DNA of 64,000 nucleotides from Flavobacterium suaedae. GTDB lineage: Bacteria > Bacteroidota > Bacteroidia > Flavobacteriales > Flavobacteriaceae. The DNA lies in assembly GCF_014642915.1 (NCBI RefSeq), contig NZ_BMJE01000005.1, forward strand, positions 124,001-188,000, given 5' to 3'. Below are positions 55,312 to 64,000 of the stretch, piece after piece. A program made the position numbers and the translations under genes. The stretch's first letter is position 1. Each line of letters opens with the position of its first letter. A model generated the notes under the pieces. The model did no database searches. It worked only from the letters and a program-made list of their open reading frames with translations, and was not told where the DNA came from.

Positions 55312-56490
55312 CTAAATTTTGCTGCAAAGTAATACAATTTTATCATTATTAATATTGGTGGTAAAGAAAGCGTATATATCACCTCCATCTTTTATTTTCC
55401 ACTTCTTTTTTATTTCATTTACGTTGAGTGGAAAATTACGGGTACTTACATTCATTTTTTTACCTTCAAGTTGCTTTTTTACCTCTGGTTTAGTGTAGGG
55501 TATGGTTTTATTAATAATAAACCTTCTGCCTGAAAAATTAATTAGTTTTTCAGCAGTATATAAATGGGTATGGGTGTGTAATTTATCAATTTCGTAATGA
55601 GTACTGACGGCATTAAAAGCCCCCGTTTTCATTACGGCACTGTTAGGCTCATATAAATACCTTTTAGGCATTGAAAGGGTCGCATTCGCATCGTTTTGCC
55701 ATTGTGTACAAAAGTTGTCAATGCCTTCTTTAGTTATATTTACAGCCTCTATAAGCGGAGTACCTTTAAAGTCTTTGTTTAATACCCACAGGAGTTCTTT
55801 TACTTCATTGTTAATAGCTATAATGTGTATAGCCTCTACCGAATGTAATTCGTTAAGTCCTGCCGAAATATCGAGCAACGGGGCTGTTTTAATGAGTATG
55901 TTCTGGGTGTATCTGAAGTAGAAGTCTAAAAGTTCAGGAACATTAGGTAAACAGTCTTTTAAAAGGAATACTTTGCCTTTTACATCACTTCTCCGTGAGG
56001 GGTCTATATACATCCAATCGAACTGCCTGTTTAGCAGTTCCAAAGTATTAGTACTATCTCCGGGAACACACTCAATGCTATCGCTTTTATCTAATACTTT
56101 AAAGTTATGTGCCGCAATAGCAGATAATTCTAAATTCAGTTCGCAGTGGGTAACTTTATTTATGTTTTCAGAAAAGTAATAATCGTCTATACCAAGTCCT
56201 CCTGTAATATCAATAAGGCTTTCGCCTGATACAAGTGCTGCTTTATATTTGGCAGCAACTTCTGATGAGGTTTGTTCTATAGATATTTTTGCAGGGTAAA
56301 TAATACCATCGGTAGTGTACCATGTAGGTAGCTTATCTTTAGCCTTTTGCCTTGCTGCAATTTGATTTATAACCTCTTTCCATTCTAAATAAGGAAAAGG
56401 ATTTTTTTGCAGTGCAAGCTGTGTAACAGGCTGATTGATATTCTCTTTAATAAAACGCTGTACTTCCGGTTCCAGTAACTTCGGATTCAA
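55312..56490 (-). CDS. class I SAM-dependent methyltransferase, THUMP-like
   Basis: A 392-residue protein with a SAM-binding Rossmann fold: motif I LIDITGGLGIDDYYF (about 93-107), acidic end-of-strand-2 ELNLELSAIAAHN, and motif IV-like WMYIDPSRRSDVKGK. The DPSRR catalytic-site form and the preceding EVAAKYKAAL helix are typical of THUMP-like RNA methyltransferases, and a C-terminal THUMP-like segment follows (GRRFIINKTIPYTKPEVKKQ). RNA is the likely substrate, but position and base are not known. It starts 3 nt after the AI-2E gene's end on the same strand, forming a four-gene run. Confidence 0.84.
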   Translation of the reverse strand: MNPKLLEPEVQRFIKENINQPVTQLALQKNPFPYLEWKEVINQIAARQKAKDKLPTWYTTDGIIYPAKISIEQTSSEVAAKYKAALVSGESLIDITGGLGIDDYYFSENINKVTHCELNLELSAIAAHNFKVLDKSDSIECVPGDSTNTLELLNRQFDWMYIDPSRRSDVKGKVFLLKDCLPNVPELLDFYFRYTQNILIKTAPLLDISAGLNELHSVEAIHIIAINNEVKELLWVLNKDFKGTPLIEAVNITKEGIDNFCTQWQNDANATLSMPKRYLYEPNSAVMKTGAFNAVSTHYEIDKLHTHTHLYTAEKLINFSGRRFIINKTIPYTKPEVKKQLEGKKMNVSTRNFPLNVNEIKKKWKIKDGGDIYAFFTTNINNDKIVLLCSKI

Positions 56491-56493
56491 AAT

Positions 56494-57585
56494 TTACAAG
56501 TCTTTAGTTAGCATTTTTACTACTTTGTTGCCCGGGAAAAATTCCTTAGCTACTACTTTAATAATGGTGTATAACGGTACTGCGATAATCATTCCCAGTA
56601 TTCCGAATACAAAACCACTGGCAAGTATTACAAGGAAAATTTCAAGTGGGTGGGAGTTAACACTGTTTGAGAATATTAAAGGTGCGCTAACATTATTATC
56701 TATTACCTGTGCTATACTGTAACCTATAACAACATACAGGGTAGTGGTTAACATTTCCCCTTGTGTTTCAGGTCCCATAAGCCCCAGCATGGTAAGTACT
56801 ATTACCAGTATGGTAGCAATTAGTGGTCCTACGTATGGAATTATATTTAAAAATGCAGTTATAAAAGCTATAATAAAGGCATTTTGTACACCGAATATTA
56901 AAAGTACTATAAGGTATAGTATAAACAATATCGTCATTTGCAGTATAAGCCCTATAAAGTATCGACTTAATAAATAGTCTATTTTACGTAGTGAACTTAA
57001 TATTTTTTCTTCGTGAGCATCGGGCAATATCTTACGAAACCCTTTGTCCATAATTTTACGGTCTTTTAAAAAGAAGAACGTTATAAATAGCACGGATGCA
57101 AACCCAATACCGAAACCACTAAGTACACCAAGTAATGAATTAATAAACTCCGGTATAAAATTGAAGTTTAATTTAGATGTTAGCTCTGATTCATTGATAA
57201 GTTTTTCGGTATCAATATCATGCTGGCTTAAATAGCCGTTTACCTGGTTAATGAGGTTGATAAAGTCTTGTTCTAATTTTGCGGTATCGAGCAGTGACAG
57301 ATTTTCACTTTGTGAAATAATCAAAGGAACGAACAACATTATAAAACCTGCCATAAGGCATATAAAAAAGAATAACGTAGTTATTACCGCAGCTATATGA
57401 GGGAACTTAAGTTTACGTTTTAAAAATTTTACGATAGGGCTTGCTATCATAGCTACAATTATAGCTATAAACAGGTAAATTATAACTGCCTGTATTTTAT
57501 ACAGGAACATTAAAAGTATATAAATACCCAAAGCGATACCTAGTGCCCGAAGGATACCGTTAGCTATAATTTTTGATGAAATCAT
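56494..57585 (-). CDS. AI-2E family transporter
   Basis: A 363-residue inner-membrane protein of the AI-2E (PerM/TqsA) permease family. It has about seven or eight hydrophobic spans and family sites FLKRKLKFPHIAAVITTLFF (54-73), FFLKDRKIMDKGFRKILPD (171-189), and the central FLNIIPYVGPLIATI (241-255). Family members export or take up autoinducer-2 or other small solutes; some act as Na+/H+ antiporters, so the substrate is open. It is the first gene of the run leading to 54735, with 54 nt to the next upstream gene. Confidence 0.92.
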   Translation of the reverse strand: MISSKIIANGILRALGIALGIYILLMFLYKIQAVIIYLFIAIIVAMIASPIVKFLKRKLKFPHIAAVITTLFFFICLMAGFIMLFVPLIISQSENLSLLDTAKLEQDFINLINQVNGYLSQHDIDTEKLINESELTSKLNFNFIPEFINSLLGVLSGFGIGFASVLFITFFFLKDRKIMDKGFRKILPDAHEEKILSSLRKIDYLLSRYFIGLILQMTILFILYLIVLLIFGVQNAFIIAFITAFLNIIPYVGPLIATILVIVLTMLGLMGPETQGEMLTTTLYVVIGYSIAQVIDNNVSAPLIFSNSVNSHPLEIFLVILASGFVFGILGMIIAVPLYTIIKVVAKEFFPGNKVVKMLTKDL

Positions 57586-57639
57586 TTTGTATAATTTAAT
57601 AGCAAAAAATAATAATGCTAAGATACTCTTTTTATGTGA

Positions 57640-58152
57640 TTATGAAATTTTGTTTGTGATTTCATAAAGCGCTATTCCTACAGCATTTACCACATTCATA
57701 CTGCTGTTTTTGCCATACATGGTAATATGTGCTGTTTGGTTAGCCAGTTTTAAAAGCACTTCGGAAATACCATTTACTTCTCCTCCTGCAATTACAACAA
57801 CAGGTTTGTTTCTATTTAAAGAAATATCTTTTAACGGTTTACTTTTATCAGTAATTTCAAGAGCTATAATTTCTGAATTGTCTTTTGCTCCTTGAAGCAG
57901 TGTTATAGCCTCTTCTAATTTTGCAACCTGATGCGGTACTTGCAAATGTGTAGCCCGAGAGGTACGGTTTATTTTACGCGGAGTTAAGGCTATGTTTTCG
58001 CCAACAAAAATTACTTTAGCTACCCCAAACGCTTCACAAATACGGAATACAGAACCTATATTGGGTTGGTAGGTTATACCGTCGCAAAGTAAGGTTATCG
58101 GGAATTTTTGTTCAGTAAAAAAAGTTTCTTCGTGGGTTAATTGCTGTTGCAT
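57640..58152 (-). CDS. SpoU/TrmH family RNA 2'-O-methyltransferase
   Basis: A 170-residue SPOUT-fold methyltransferase. Motif 1 is NIGSVFRICEAFGV (31-44), motif 2 VVIAGGEVNGIS (122-133), and motif 3 SSMNVVNAVGIALYE (151-165). These make the knotted SAM site. The length matches TrmL/TrmH-like minimal enzymes, which methylate tRNA wobble ribose; rRNA is also possible. Its ATG overlaps the stop of the DUF4159 gene by one nucleotide, so translation is coupled. Confidence 0.92.
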   Translation of the reverse strand: MQQQLTHEETFFTEQKFPITLLCDGITYQPNIGSVFRICEAFGVAKVIFVGENIALTPRKINRTSRATHLQVPHQVAKLEEAITLLQGAKDNSEIIALEITDKSKPLKDISLNRNKPVVVIAGGEVNGISEVLLKLANQTAHITMYGKNSSMNVVNAVGIALYEITNKIS

Positions 58153-58790
58153 TAGTTGGTAAAAGCATAATTAACAATATTAGCACCCATTTTTAGTGCT
58201 TTTTCACGAACTTCTTTAGGGTCGTTGTGTACTTCTTCATCTTCCCAACCGTCACCTAAGTCGCTTTCCAAAGTATAAAGCAGTACTAGCCTACCTTCTA
58301 CAAAAATACCCCATGCCTGTGGTGTTTTGTTGTCGTGTTCGTGTATTTTAGGCAACCCTTTTGAGAATACATAAGGACCTTTAAAAATTTCATGGTCGGC
58401 GGGAACTAATACCAGTTGATTGTCAGGGAACAGCTTTTGTATTTCCTTTCGGATGTACTTATCCATACCATAGTTGTCATCTATGTGTAAAAAACCACCT
58501 GAGTTGAGGTAGTTCCGCAGGTTAACCACATCATTATCGCTGAAAACTACATTTCCGTGCCCTGTCATGTGTACAAAAGGGTATGAGAATAAGTCAGGGC
58601 TGCCTGCTTCAACTGTTGCTATTGCACTGTTTATTTTGGTATTGATATTTTGATTGCAAAACTTCGCTAAGTTAGGTAATGAAGTAGGGTTACCGTACCA
58701 GTCGCCACCACCGGAATATTTTAGTACTGCTATTTCCTGTGCCATAAGCAAAGCAGGAGCCAGTAAAAGTATATAGAATAGTTTTTTCAT
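58152..58790 (-). CDS. DUF4159 family exported protein
   Basis: A 212-residue protein with a signal peptide (MKKLFYILLLAPALLMAQ) and a DUF4159 domain, related to the class I glutamine-amidotransferase-like fold. Conserved parts are LKYSGGGDWYGNPTSLPNLA, FSYPFVHMTGHGNVVFSD and GGFLHIDDNYGMDKYIRKE. Function is unknown. I start it at the ATG at 58790; an upstream ATG at 58895 would translate through a REP-like repeat and add a non-signal tail. Its stop overlaps the TrmH-type start by one base. Confidence 0.86.
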   Translation of the reverse strand: MKKLFYILLLAPALLMAQEIAVLKYSGGGDWYGNPTSLPNLAKFCNQNINTKINSAIATVEAGSPDLFSYPFVHMTGHGNVVFSDNDVVNLRNYLNSGGFLHIDDNYGMDKYIRKEIQKLFPDNQLVLVPADHEIFKGPYVFSKGLPKIHEHDNKTPQAWGIFVEGRLVLLYTLESDLGDGWEDEEVHNDPKEVREKALKMGANIVNYAFTN

Positions 58791-58833
58791 AGTAATATTT
58801 GAATAGTTGTAAATATAAGTAATTATTTGGGTT

Positions 58834-58922
58834 AAGATCGCTTCGTACCTCGCGATGACATGGTAGCCTAAAACCCTATTATGTTTATTTGTCATTGCGA
58901 GGAGGAACGACGTGGCAATCTT
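58834..58922. repeat. REP-like dispersed repeat, copy 2 (inverted pair)
   Basis: Left arm 58834-58860 (AAGATCGC...CTCGCGATGACA) and right arm 58890-58922 (TGTCATTGCGAG...GGCAATCTT) are imperfect reverse complements around a 29-nt spacer. They match the arms at 12632-12695 but in the opposite nesting order. The element sits between rsmE and the DUF4159 gene, ending 6 nt before the rsmE stop. Confidence 0.78.
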
Positions 58923-58928
58923 GTCTTA

Positions 58929-59633
58929 TTACTCATTAACAAAAGCAACACTATGCGTAGCTACTATAGCAGCAGTTTCGGTACGCAGGCGGGTGTTACC
59001 CAGTGAAACAGGAATATACTTTTGCTGTAATGCCTGTTCTATTTCAGCAGGAGAAAAATCACCTTCAGGACCTATAAGAATTGTTATTTTTTGCTGTGGC
59101 TGTATTTCGTTTTTAAGCAGTTTTTTATCTGTTTCTTCGCAATGTGCTATAAATAATTGTCCGTCTCTTTCAGTACTCATAAAGTCTTTAAAAGAAACAG
59201 GCTCGTTTAATATAGGTAAATGGTATTGCAAAGACTGTTTCATGGCACTTTGTACAATTTTATTAAAACGTTCTGTTTTAAAAACGGTACGCTCGCTATG
59301 TTCACAGATGATAGGGGTTATTTCGCTAATACCTATTTCGGTTGCCTTTTCTAAAAACCACTCGTAGCGGTCGTTCATTTTGGTAGGTGCTACTGCCAAA
59401 TGTAAGTAATAAGGTAGTGCAGCATGTGTTGCAGTATCAGTAATGCTAACGGTACATTTTTTATCGGCTGCAAAAATAATTTCGGCAGTGAAAAGGTCGC
59501 CCTTACCATTAGTTAACTGAATAACATCTCCCTCTTTTTTACGCAGTACTTTTACAATATGTCGGCTTTCATCCTTATCAAAAGTAAATTCAGATGTTTC
59601 CGTGTTTATATCAGCATTATAGAATAGTTGCAT
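58929..59633 (-). CDS. rsmE: 16S rRNA m3U1498 methyltransferase
   Basis: A 234-residue RsmE. It has the N-terminal PUA-like part (FDKDESRHIVKVLRKKEGDV), then the SPOUT core with RYEWFLEKATEIGISEITPI, the SAM knot ILIGPEGDFSPAEIE and SLGNTRLRTETAAIVATH at the C-terminus. It methylates N3 of U1498 in 16S rRNA. It begins 1 nt after tsaD ends, so both are in one operon. A REP-like repeat follows. Length and motifs are typical. Confidence 0.95.
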   Translation of the reverse strand: MQLFYNADINTETSEFTFDKDESRHIVKVLRKKEGDVIQLTNGKGDLFTAEIIFAADKKCTVSITDTATHAALPYYLHLAVAPTKMNDRYEWFLEKATEIGISEITPIICEHSERTVFKTERFNKIVQSAMKQSLQYHLPILNEPVSFKDFMSTERDGQLFIAHCEETDKKLLKNEIQPQQKITILIGPEGDFSPAEIEQALQQKYIPVSLGNTRLRTETAAIVATHSVAFVNE

Positions 59634-59634
59634 A

Positions 59635-60657
59635 TTATAAAGAAATTCGCGCTTTAGAGGTTACTGTAACATCGTTAAATGTGCCTTCCAAGTATTTATG
59701 GTAGCCCACAATACCAATCATTGCAGCATTATCGGTTGTATATTCAAATTTAGGAATAAAACTTTTCCAGCCATACTTTTTCTCTGCTTCTTTTAGTGTA
59801 TTCCTGATACCACTGTTTGCAGAAACCCCTCCGCCAATAGCTACCTGATTAATACCTGTTTCTTTAACAGCTGCTTTAAGTTTATCCATCAAAATATTGA
59901 TGATGGTATATTGTATAGATGCACAAATATCGTTGCGATTTTCTTCTATAAAATCAGGGTTTTCAGCAACTTTTTTCTGTACAAAATAAAGTATCTGAGT
60001 TTTCAGTCCGCTAAAGCTAAAGTTTAACCCATCTACTTTTGGTTTAGTAAACGGAAAAGCCTTTGGGTTACCTTCCTGAGCGTATTTATCAATTAAAGGA
60101 CCTCCGGGGTATGGTAGCCCTAATATTTTAGCACTTTTATCAAAGGCTTCGCCTACGGCATCATCAGTGGTTTCGCCTATAACCTCCATATCAAAATAGC
60201 TGTTCACTTTTACTATTTGGGTGTGTCCGCCACTAATAGTCATGGCAAGGAAGGGAAAATCAGGTTTATCAAAACCTTCTTCCTCTATAAAGTGAGCCAA
60301 AATATGTGCCTGCATGTGGTTTACGGCTATAAGCGGAATGCCTAAAGCCAATGCCATTGACTTAGCAAATGAGCTGCCAACTAATAGCGACCCCATAAGC
60401 CCCGGACCTTGGGTAAATGCTATGGCATTAAGCTCGTTACGGGTAATTCCTGCTTTTTTAAGTGCTACATCAATTACAGGAACTATATTTTGTTGGTGTG
60501 CTCTGGAGGCAAGCTCCGGCACAACACCGCCATATTCTTCGTGTACGGACTGGCGGGCTACAATATTAGAAAGTACTTTACCGTTTTTTAATACAGCAGC
60601 AGCAGTATCATCGCATGAACTTTCTATGGCTAGTATATATATGGGTTTATCTGTCAT
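59635..60657 (-). CDS. tsaD: tRNA t6A threonylcarbamoyltransferase TsaD
   Basis: A 340-residue ASKHA-fold enzyme that places threonylcarbamoyl on A37 of ANN-decoding tRNAs with TsaB and TsaE. Metal ligands are the histidines of HMQAHILAHF. Other family sites are IESSCDDTAAAV (11-22), EEYGGVVPELASRAH, MTISGGHTQIV and GGGVSANSGIRNTL. I start at the ATG at 60657 (MTDKPIYILAIESSCDD). The upstream ATG at 60714 would add 19 residues absent from the family and overlap the -7 box at 60712-60719. It lies in a two-gene operon with rsmE. Confidence 0.95.
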   Translation of the reverse strand: MTDKPIYILAIESSCDDTAAAVLKNGKVLSNIVARQSVHEEYGGVVPELASRAHQQNIVPVIDVALKKAGITRNELNAIAFTQGPGLMGSLLVGSSFAKSMALALGIPLIAVNHMQAHILAHFIEEEGFDKPDFPFLAMTISGGHTQIVKVNSYFDMEVIGETTDDAVGEAFDKSAKILGLPYPGGPLIDKYAQEGNPKAFPFTKPKVDGLNFSFSGLKTQILYFVQKKVAENPDFIEENRNDICASIQYTIINILMDKLKAAVKETGINQVAIGGGVSANSGIRNTLKEAEKKYGWKSFIPKFEYTTDNAAMIGIVGYHKYLEGTFNDVTVTSKARISL

Positions 60658-60711
60658 TTTAGGGCATGGTATTTGAACAGCAAAAACAAGTGTAGTTATT
60701 TTAACAAAAGG

Positions 60712-60729
60712 CAAATTTACCTACATTTG
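60712..60729. promoter_or_regulatory. face-to-face -7 boxes of tsaD and tamB
   Basis: CAAATTTA at 60712-60719 (minus strand TAAATTTG) and TACATTTG at 60722-60729 (plus strand) both fit TAnnTTTG and are two bases apart. Initiation at one should hinder the other. Confidence 0.5.
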
Positions 60730-60779
60730 TTCAAAATTGTAAAAGCTGCCGTTCCGCAAATTTAAAAACAAATAGCAGT

Positions 60780-63700
60780 ATCAAAAAATTTAAAAAAATA
60801 CTTGTCCGCACATTAATAGGTATTATCCTGTTTTTGTTACTCTTGGGTATTGCTCTTTCACTGCCTTTTGTACAAACTAAACTGGCACATTATGCTACAG
60901 ATAAGCTTAATGAGAATTTAGGTACAAACATCCAGGTAGAGAAAGTTGCTATATCGTTATTTGGGAGTGTGAAACTAAAAAAGGTACTTATTTTAGACCA
61001 CCATAATGATACTTTAATTTCAGCTGACAGAATACAAACAAATATATTAAGTTTTAAACAGCTTACTAATAATAAATTTCAATTTGGTACTATAAAGGCT
61101 GATGCGCTTACTTTCCATATGAAAACATATAAAGGGGAAGATAACTCAAGTCTAGATGTTTTTGTAAAATCATTAGACAATGGTAAAAAAGGCGATGGTT
61201 CTTTTCGTTTAAATGCTGATGAGTTATATGTAACTAACGGAAGGTACAGACTTACTAATGAAAATGGTACGACACCTAAAATACTCGACTTTCAAAAACT
61301 TAACGGGGAGCTAAGTAATTTTTCTATAAAAGGACCAAGTGTATCGGCAGGAATAGAAAATTTGTCATTATTAGACCATAGAGGACTTTTTGTAGAAAAC
61401 CTGACGGGAGATTATACCTATAACCCTGACAGTATGTTTTTAACAGACTTCGATTTAAAAACAGCAAATTCAACCTTAAAAGGAGATGTGAAACTTACGT
61501 ATACCCGAGAGGATATGAAAGATTTCATTAATAAGGTTAAGTTTGACTTTAAAGTTGAAAAGGGTGCAGTATCTTCTAACGACCTGAATTATTTTTATAA
61601 TGAATTTGGTGAAAACCAAAAATTCTACCTTTCTACTACGCTAACAGGACCTCTTAATAATTTTGTATTACACGATTTAAAGTTGCTGGATGATGAGCAC
61701 AGTAAAATTATAGGTACTGTAAACTTTAAAAATTTATTCGATAAAGAAGGACCTGGGTTTTATATGGATGGGAATTTCTCGGATGTTACCTCTAAGTATA
61801 ATAACCTGCGCGAAATAATGCCGAGAATATTGGGCAAGAGCTTACCAAAAGTTCTAGATAAATTGGGTTGGGTAAACTTAACAGGGCACGTAAAGTTAAC
61901 TAAGAAAGATTTAGAAACTGATTTACAAATAATGTCAGAGCTTGGGGAAGCAGAGGCAAACCTTACTATAGATGATTTTAATAAACCGGATATAGCTAAG
62001 TATTCCGGTACGGTAAATTTGTATGGCTTTAATATAGGAGTACTGGCAGAAAATAATATTATTGGTAATACTACTGCTAACCTGGTTGTTAATGGTACAG
62101 GGTTTAATAATCAGTCGCTTAATACTACTTTAAAAGGTAATATTAGTAAACTAAGGTTTAACGGATATACTTATAGCAGTATTACAGTAGACGGCAGAAT
62201 GAAATGGCCTTATTATAAAGGTGTAATAAACAGTAACGATCCTAACTTGTTAATGTCGTTTGACGGGTTGGTAGATATAAGGAAAAAAGCGAATGAGTAT
62301 GATTTCCATGCGCAGATAGATTATGCAGACTTAGCTGCTTTAAAACTTATAAAGCAAGATACTATATCTATTTTTAAAGGAGATTTATTACTTAATGCTA
62401 CAGGTAATACTATAAACAACCTTGCAGGTACGCTGCAAATATCCCGATTATCCTATCAAAATAGCAGAAGCAGCTATTACTTTGAGGATTTTTATGTAAA
62501 CTCAACTTTTGACGACGATGATATACGAACTATAACCTTTAATTCTACCGATATAATAGAAGGAAGAGTAAGAGGTAAGTTTGATGTTAACCAGTTGCCA
62601 AAAGTAGTAGAAAATGCAATGGGTAGTTTGTACACTAACTATTCACCTTATAAGGTTAAAAAAGGACAGTTTTTAGATTTCAATTTTACTATTTACAATA
62701 AGATAATTGGTATTTTCCTGCCTGATGTTACATTGGCTAAAAATACCAAATTGAGAGGTAGAATAAATGCAGATAAAGGTGATTTTGTACTGGACTTTAA
62801 CTCCCCTAAAATTACACTTAAAGACAATTACTTTAACAATCTTTCGGTTGATATAAACAATAAAAACCCACTTTATAACACCTATATTAGTATGGATAGC
62901 CTCCGTACTAAAACCTATAAAGTTTCAGATTTTAACTTGGTAAATGTAACCGAAAGCGACACACTATACCTGCGTTCAGAGTTTAAAGGTGGAGAAGAAG
63001 CAAAAGACTATTTTAATATCAACCTGTACCATACGATTAATAAAGATAATAAATCAGTAGTAGGGCTTAAACGGTCGGAAATTAACTTTAAAGATTACCT
63101 GTGGTATTTAAATGAAGAAAATGAAGCCGATAATAAAGTAATTTTCAATAAAAAACTTACTGATTTTAAAATTGATAAAATCACCTTGTCCCACAACAAA
63201 GAGAAAGTAGAGTTAATGGGAGTAATGAGGGATTCTACATACAAAGATGTAACCCTGAGGTTTAATGAAGTGGCTTTGGAAAAAGTAACTCCCTCTTTAG
63301 GTAATTTAGAATTTGGGGGTAAAATTAACGGAGATATTACAGTAAAGCAGCAGCGTAGTGAGTATAAACCGCAGTCTATGCTTACGATAACAGACCTCCG
63401 TATGAATGATAATATATTAGGAGATTTAGATTTACAAATATATGGTGACGAAAAGTTAAGAAAGTTTAATGTAAGTTCTACAATATTTAAAGATGAAGAA
63501 GAAAAACTATATACTTACGGAAGTATAGATATAGTTAATCAGCAAACAGAGCTCTCTCTTGATGCAATATTTACCGATTTTGATATTAGCTTTTTAGAGA
63601 TTTTCTTAAGTACTATATTCCCTGATATAAGAGGTAATGCCACAGGGCGGGCAGCTATAGTTGGTAATATAAAAGAACCCGAGATAGATGCACGCTTTTA

Positions 63701-64000
63701 CCTTAATGATGCAGGGCTAAAAGTAGGCTACTTAAATACTGATTATGCCTTTGAGCCAAACTCAGTAATAGATTTAACCGAAAAAGAGATATTCTTTAGG
63801 AGACCAAAAATGACAGATACCAAGTATAATACTTTTGGTTATCTGGAAGGTAAGGTTACACATAATATGTTTAAAGATTGGGGGCTTGACCTTAAAATAG
63901 AAACTGACAGGCTGGTAGCTTTAGATACAGAAGACTCTGATGATGCAATGTTTTACGGTACTGCTTTTATGGATGGTACAGCTACAGTAACAGGACCTAC
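60780..64000 (+). CDS. tamB: TamB-like translocation and assembly module protein, 5' part
   Basis: An open frame of 1,073 codons that continues past the window. It encodes an N-terminal signal anchor (KKFKKILVRTLIGIILFLLL), then long beta-strand repeats, typical of TamB/DUF490 bridge proteins between the membranes that help insert outer-membrane proteins and move lipid. The DFNKPDIAKYSG and FYGTAFMDGTATVTG stretches fit flavobacterial TamB. The frame opens after the TAA at 60702. It has no ATG, GTG, TTG or CTG before the CTG at 60828, which lies inside the membrane helix. I place the start at ATC (60780), where the basic n-region begins. The first in-frame ATG is at 61119, far too late. It is divergent from tsaD. 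Confidence 0.88.
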   Translation, partial: MKKFKKILVRTLIGIILFLLLLGIALSLPFVQTKLAHYATDKLNENLGTNIQVEKVAISLFGSVKLKKVLILDHHNDTLISADRIQTNILSFKQLTNNKFQFGTIKADALTFHMKTYKGEDNSSLDVFVKSLDNGKKGDGSFRLNADELYVTNGRYRLTNENGTTPKILDFQKLNGELSNFSIKGPSVSAGIENLSLLDHRGLFVENLTGDYTYNPDSMFLTDFDLKTANSTLKGDVKLTYTREDMKDFINKVKFDFKVEKGAVSSNDLNYFYNEFGENQKFYLSTTLTGPLNNFVLHDLKLLDDEHSKIIGTVNFKNLFDKEGPGFYMDGNFSDVTSKYNNLREIMPRILGKSLPKVLDKLGWVNLTGHVKLTKKDLETDLQIMSELGEAEANLTIDDFNKPDIAKYSGTVNLYGFNIGVLAENNIIGNTTANLVVNGTGFNNQSLNTTLKGNISKLRFNGYTYSSITVDGRMKWPYYKGVINSNDPNLLMSFDGLVDIRKKANEYDFHAQIDYADLAALKLIKQDTISIFKGDLLLNATGNTINNLAGTLQISRLSYQNSRSSYYFEDFYVNSTFDDDDIRTITFNSTDIIEGRVRGKFDVNQLPKVVENAMGSLYTNYSPYKVKKGQFLDFNFTIYNKIIGIFLPDVTLAKNTKLRGRINADKGDFVLDFNSPKITLKDNYFNNLSVDINNKNPLYNTYISMDSLRTKTYKVSDFNLVNVTESDTLYLRSEFKGGEEAKDYFNINLYHTINKDNKSVVGLKRSEINFKDYLWYLNEENEADNKVIFNKKLTDFKIDKITLSHNKEKVELMGVMRDSTYKDVTLRFNEVALEKVTPSLGNLEFGGKINGDITVKQQRSEYKPQSMLTITDLRMNDNILGDLDLQIYGDEKLRKFNVSSTIFKDEEEKLYTYGSIDIVNQQTELSLDAIFTDFDISFLEIFLSTIFPDIRGNATGRAAIVGNIKEPEIDARFYLNDAGLKVGYLNTDYAFEPNSVIDLTEKEIFFRRPKMTDTKYNTFGYLEGKVTHNMFKDWGLDLKIETDRLVALDTEDSDDAMFYGTAFMDGTATVTGP

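Noticed and set aside
58790..58895. N-terminal extension of the DUF4159 gene
   Set aside because: It translates a REP-like repeat and masks the obvious signal peptide at 58790.

Overview
The window is a contiguous piece of a Bacteroidota chromosome, almost certainly family Flavobacteriaceae and Flavobacterium-like. The DNA is AT-rich. Promoters that can be recognised carry the phylum-specific TAnnTTTG -7 element. Start codons are preceded by A-rich rather than Shine-Dalgarno sequence. Lipoproteins carry a CSSDD-type export signal, one secreted protease ends in a type IX secretion (T9SS) sorting domain, and GyrA has the flavobacterial Thr82. I see no IS element, integrase, phage gene, plasmid gene or CRISPR array. 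This is mostly core chromosome, and coding density is very high.

Layout. 1-4.6 kb: the start of an acyl-CoA carboxylase beta subunit, a divergent PiT-like membrane protein facing a DUF47-Pit phosphate uptake operon, and an outer-membrane phospholipase A. 4.6-8.8 kb: an aldehyde dehydrogenase - alcohol dehydrogenase - DUF779 operon with an AraC regulator at its end and a 21-bp tandem repeat in front of its promoter. 8.8-16.5 kb: a GAF histidine kinase, prfB (RF2, with an intact +1 frameshift site), threonine aldolase, YbaB, an S9 oligopeptidase and a cysteine-synthase-like enzyme. 16.5-19.6 kb: an ECF sigma / membrane anti-sigma-like / two secreted beta-solenoid proteins locus. 19.6-26.9 kb: yebC, a Prc-type S41 protease, gcvT, a bifunctional NAD(P)HX repair enzyme and hutH. 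26.9-29.5 kb: a RimB-RimK fusion, a 59-residue membrane protein, a small secreted protein and a RimJ/L-type acetyltransferase in one run. 29.6-38.7 kb: clpC, gyrA, a TPR protein and pheT. 38.9-46.1 kb: a T9SS-exported subtilase, an M14 peptidase, and a receiver / PAS kinase / receiver cluster. 46.4-52.9 kb: dnaK, two surface lipoproteins, a Cys-rich membrane protein, an NlpC/P60 peptidase and thiolase. 53-54.6 kb: an orphan small gene, a P-loop ATPase and a Ser-Pro-Arg tRNA operon. 54.7-64 kb: a run of RNA-modification and envelope genes (SAM methyltransferase, AI-2E permease, TrmH-type methylase, DUF4159 protein, rsmE, tsaD) and, divergently, tamB, which runs off the window.

Together the genes cover phosphate import, aldehyde/alcohol oxidation, translation (RF2, pheT, tRNAs, rRNA and tRNA modification, S6-type glutamylation), protein quality control (DnaK, ClpC, Prc) and envelope biogenesis. 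I did not find a clearly new defence or biosynthetic system. The observations most worth checking are: tamB, which has no ATG/GTG/TTG start; the RF2 frameshift site with a perfect internal AGGAGG in a lineage that rarely uses such sites; the AraC-type direct repeat; the Rim/small-protein operon; a terminator-like hairpin whose loop holds the next gene's promoter; the divergent PiT paralogue; and the receiver-kinase-receiver locus.
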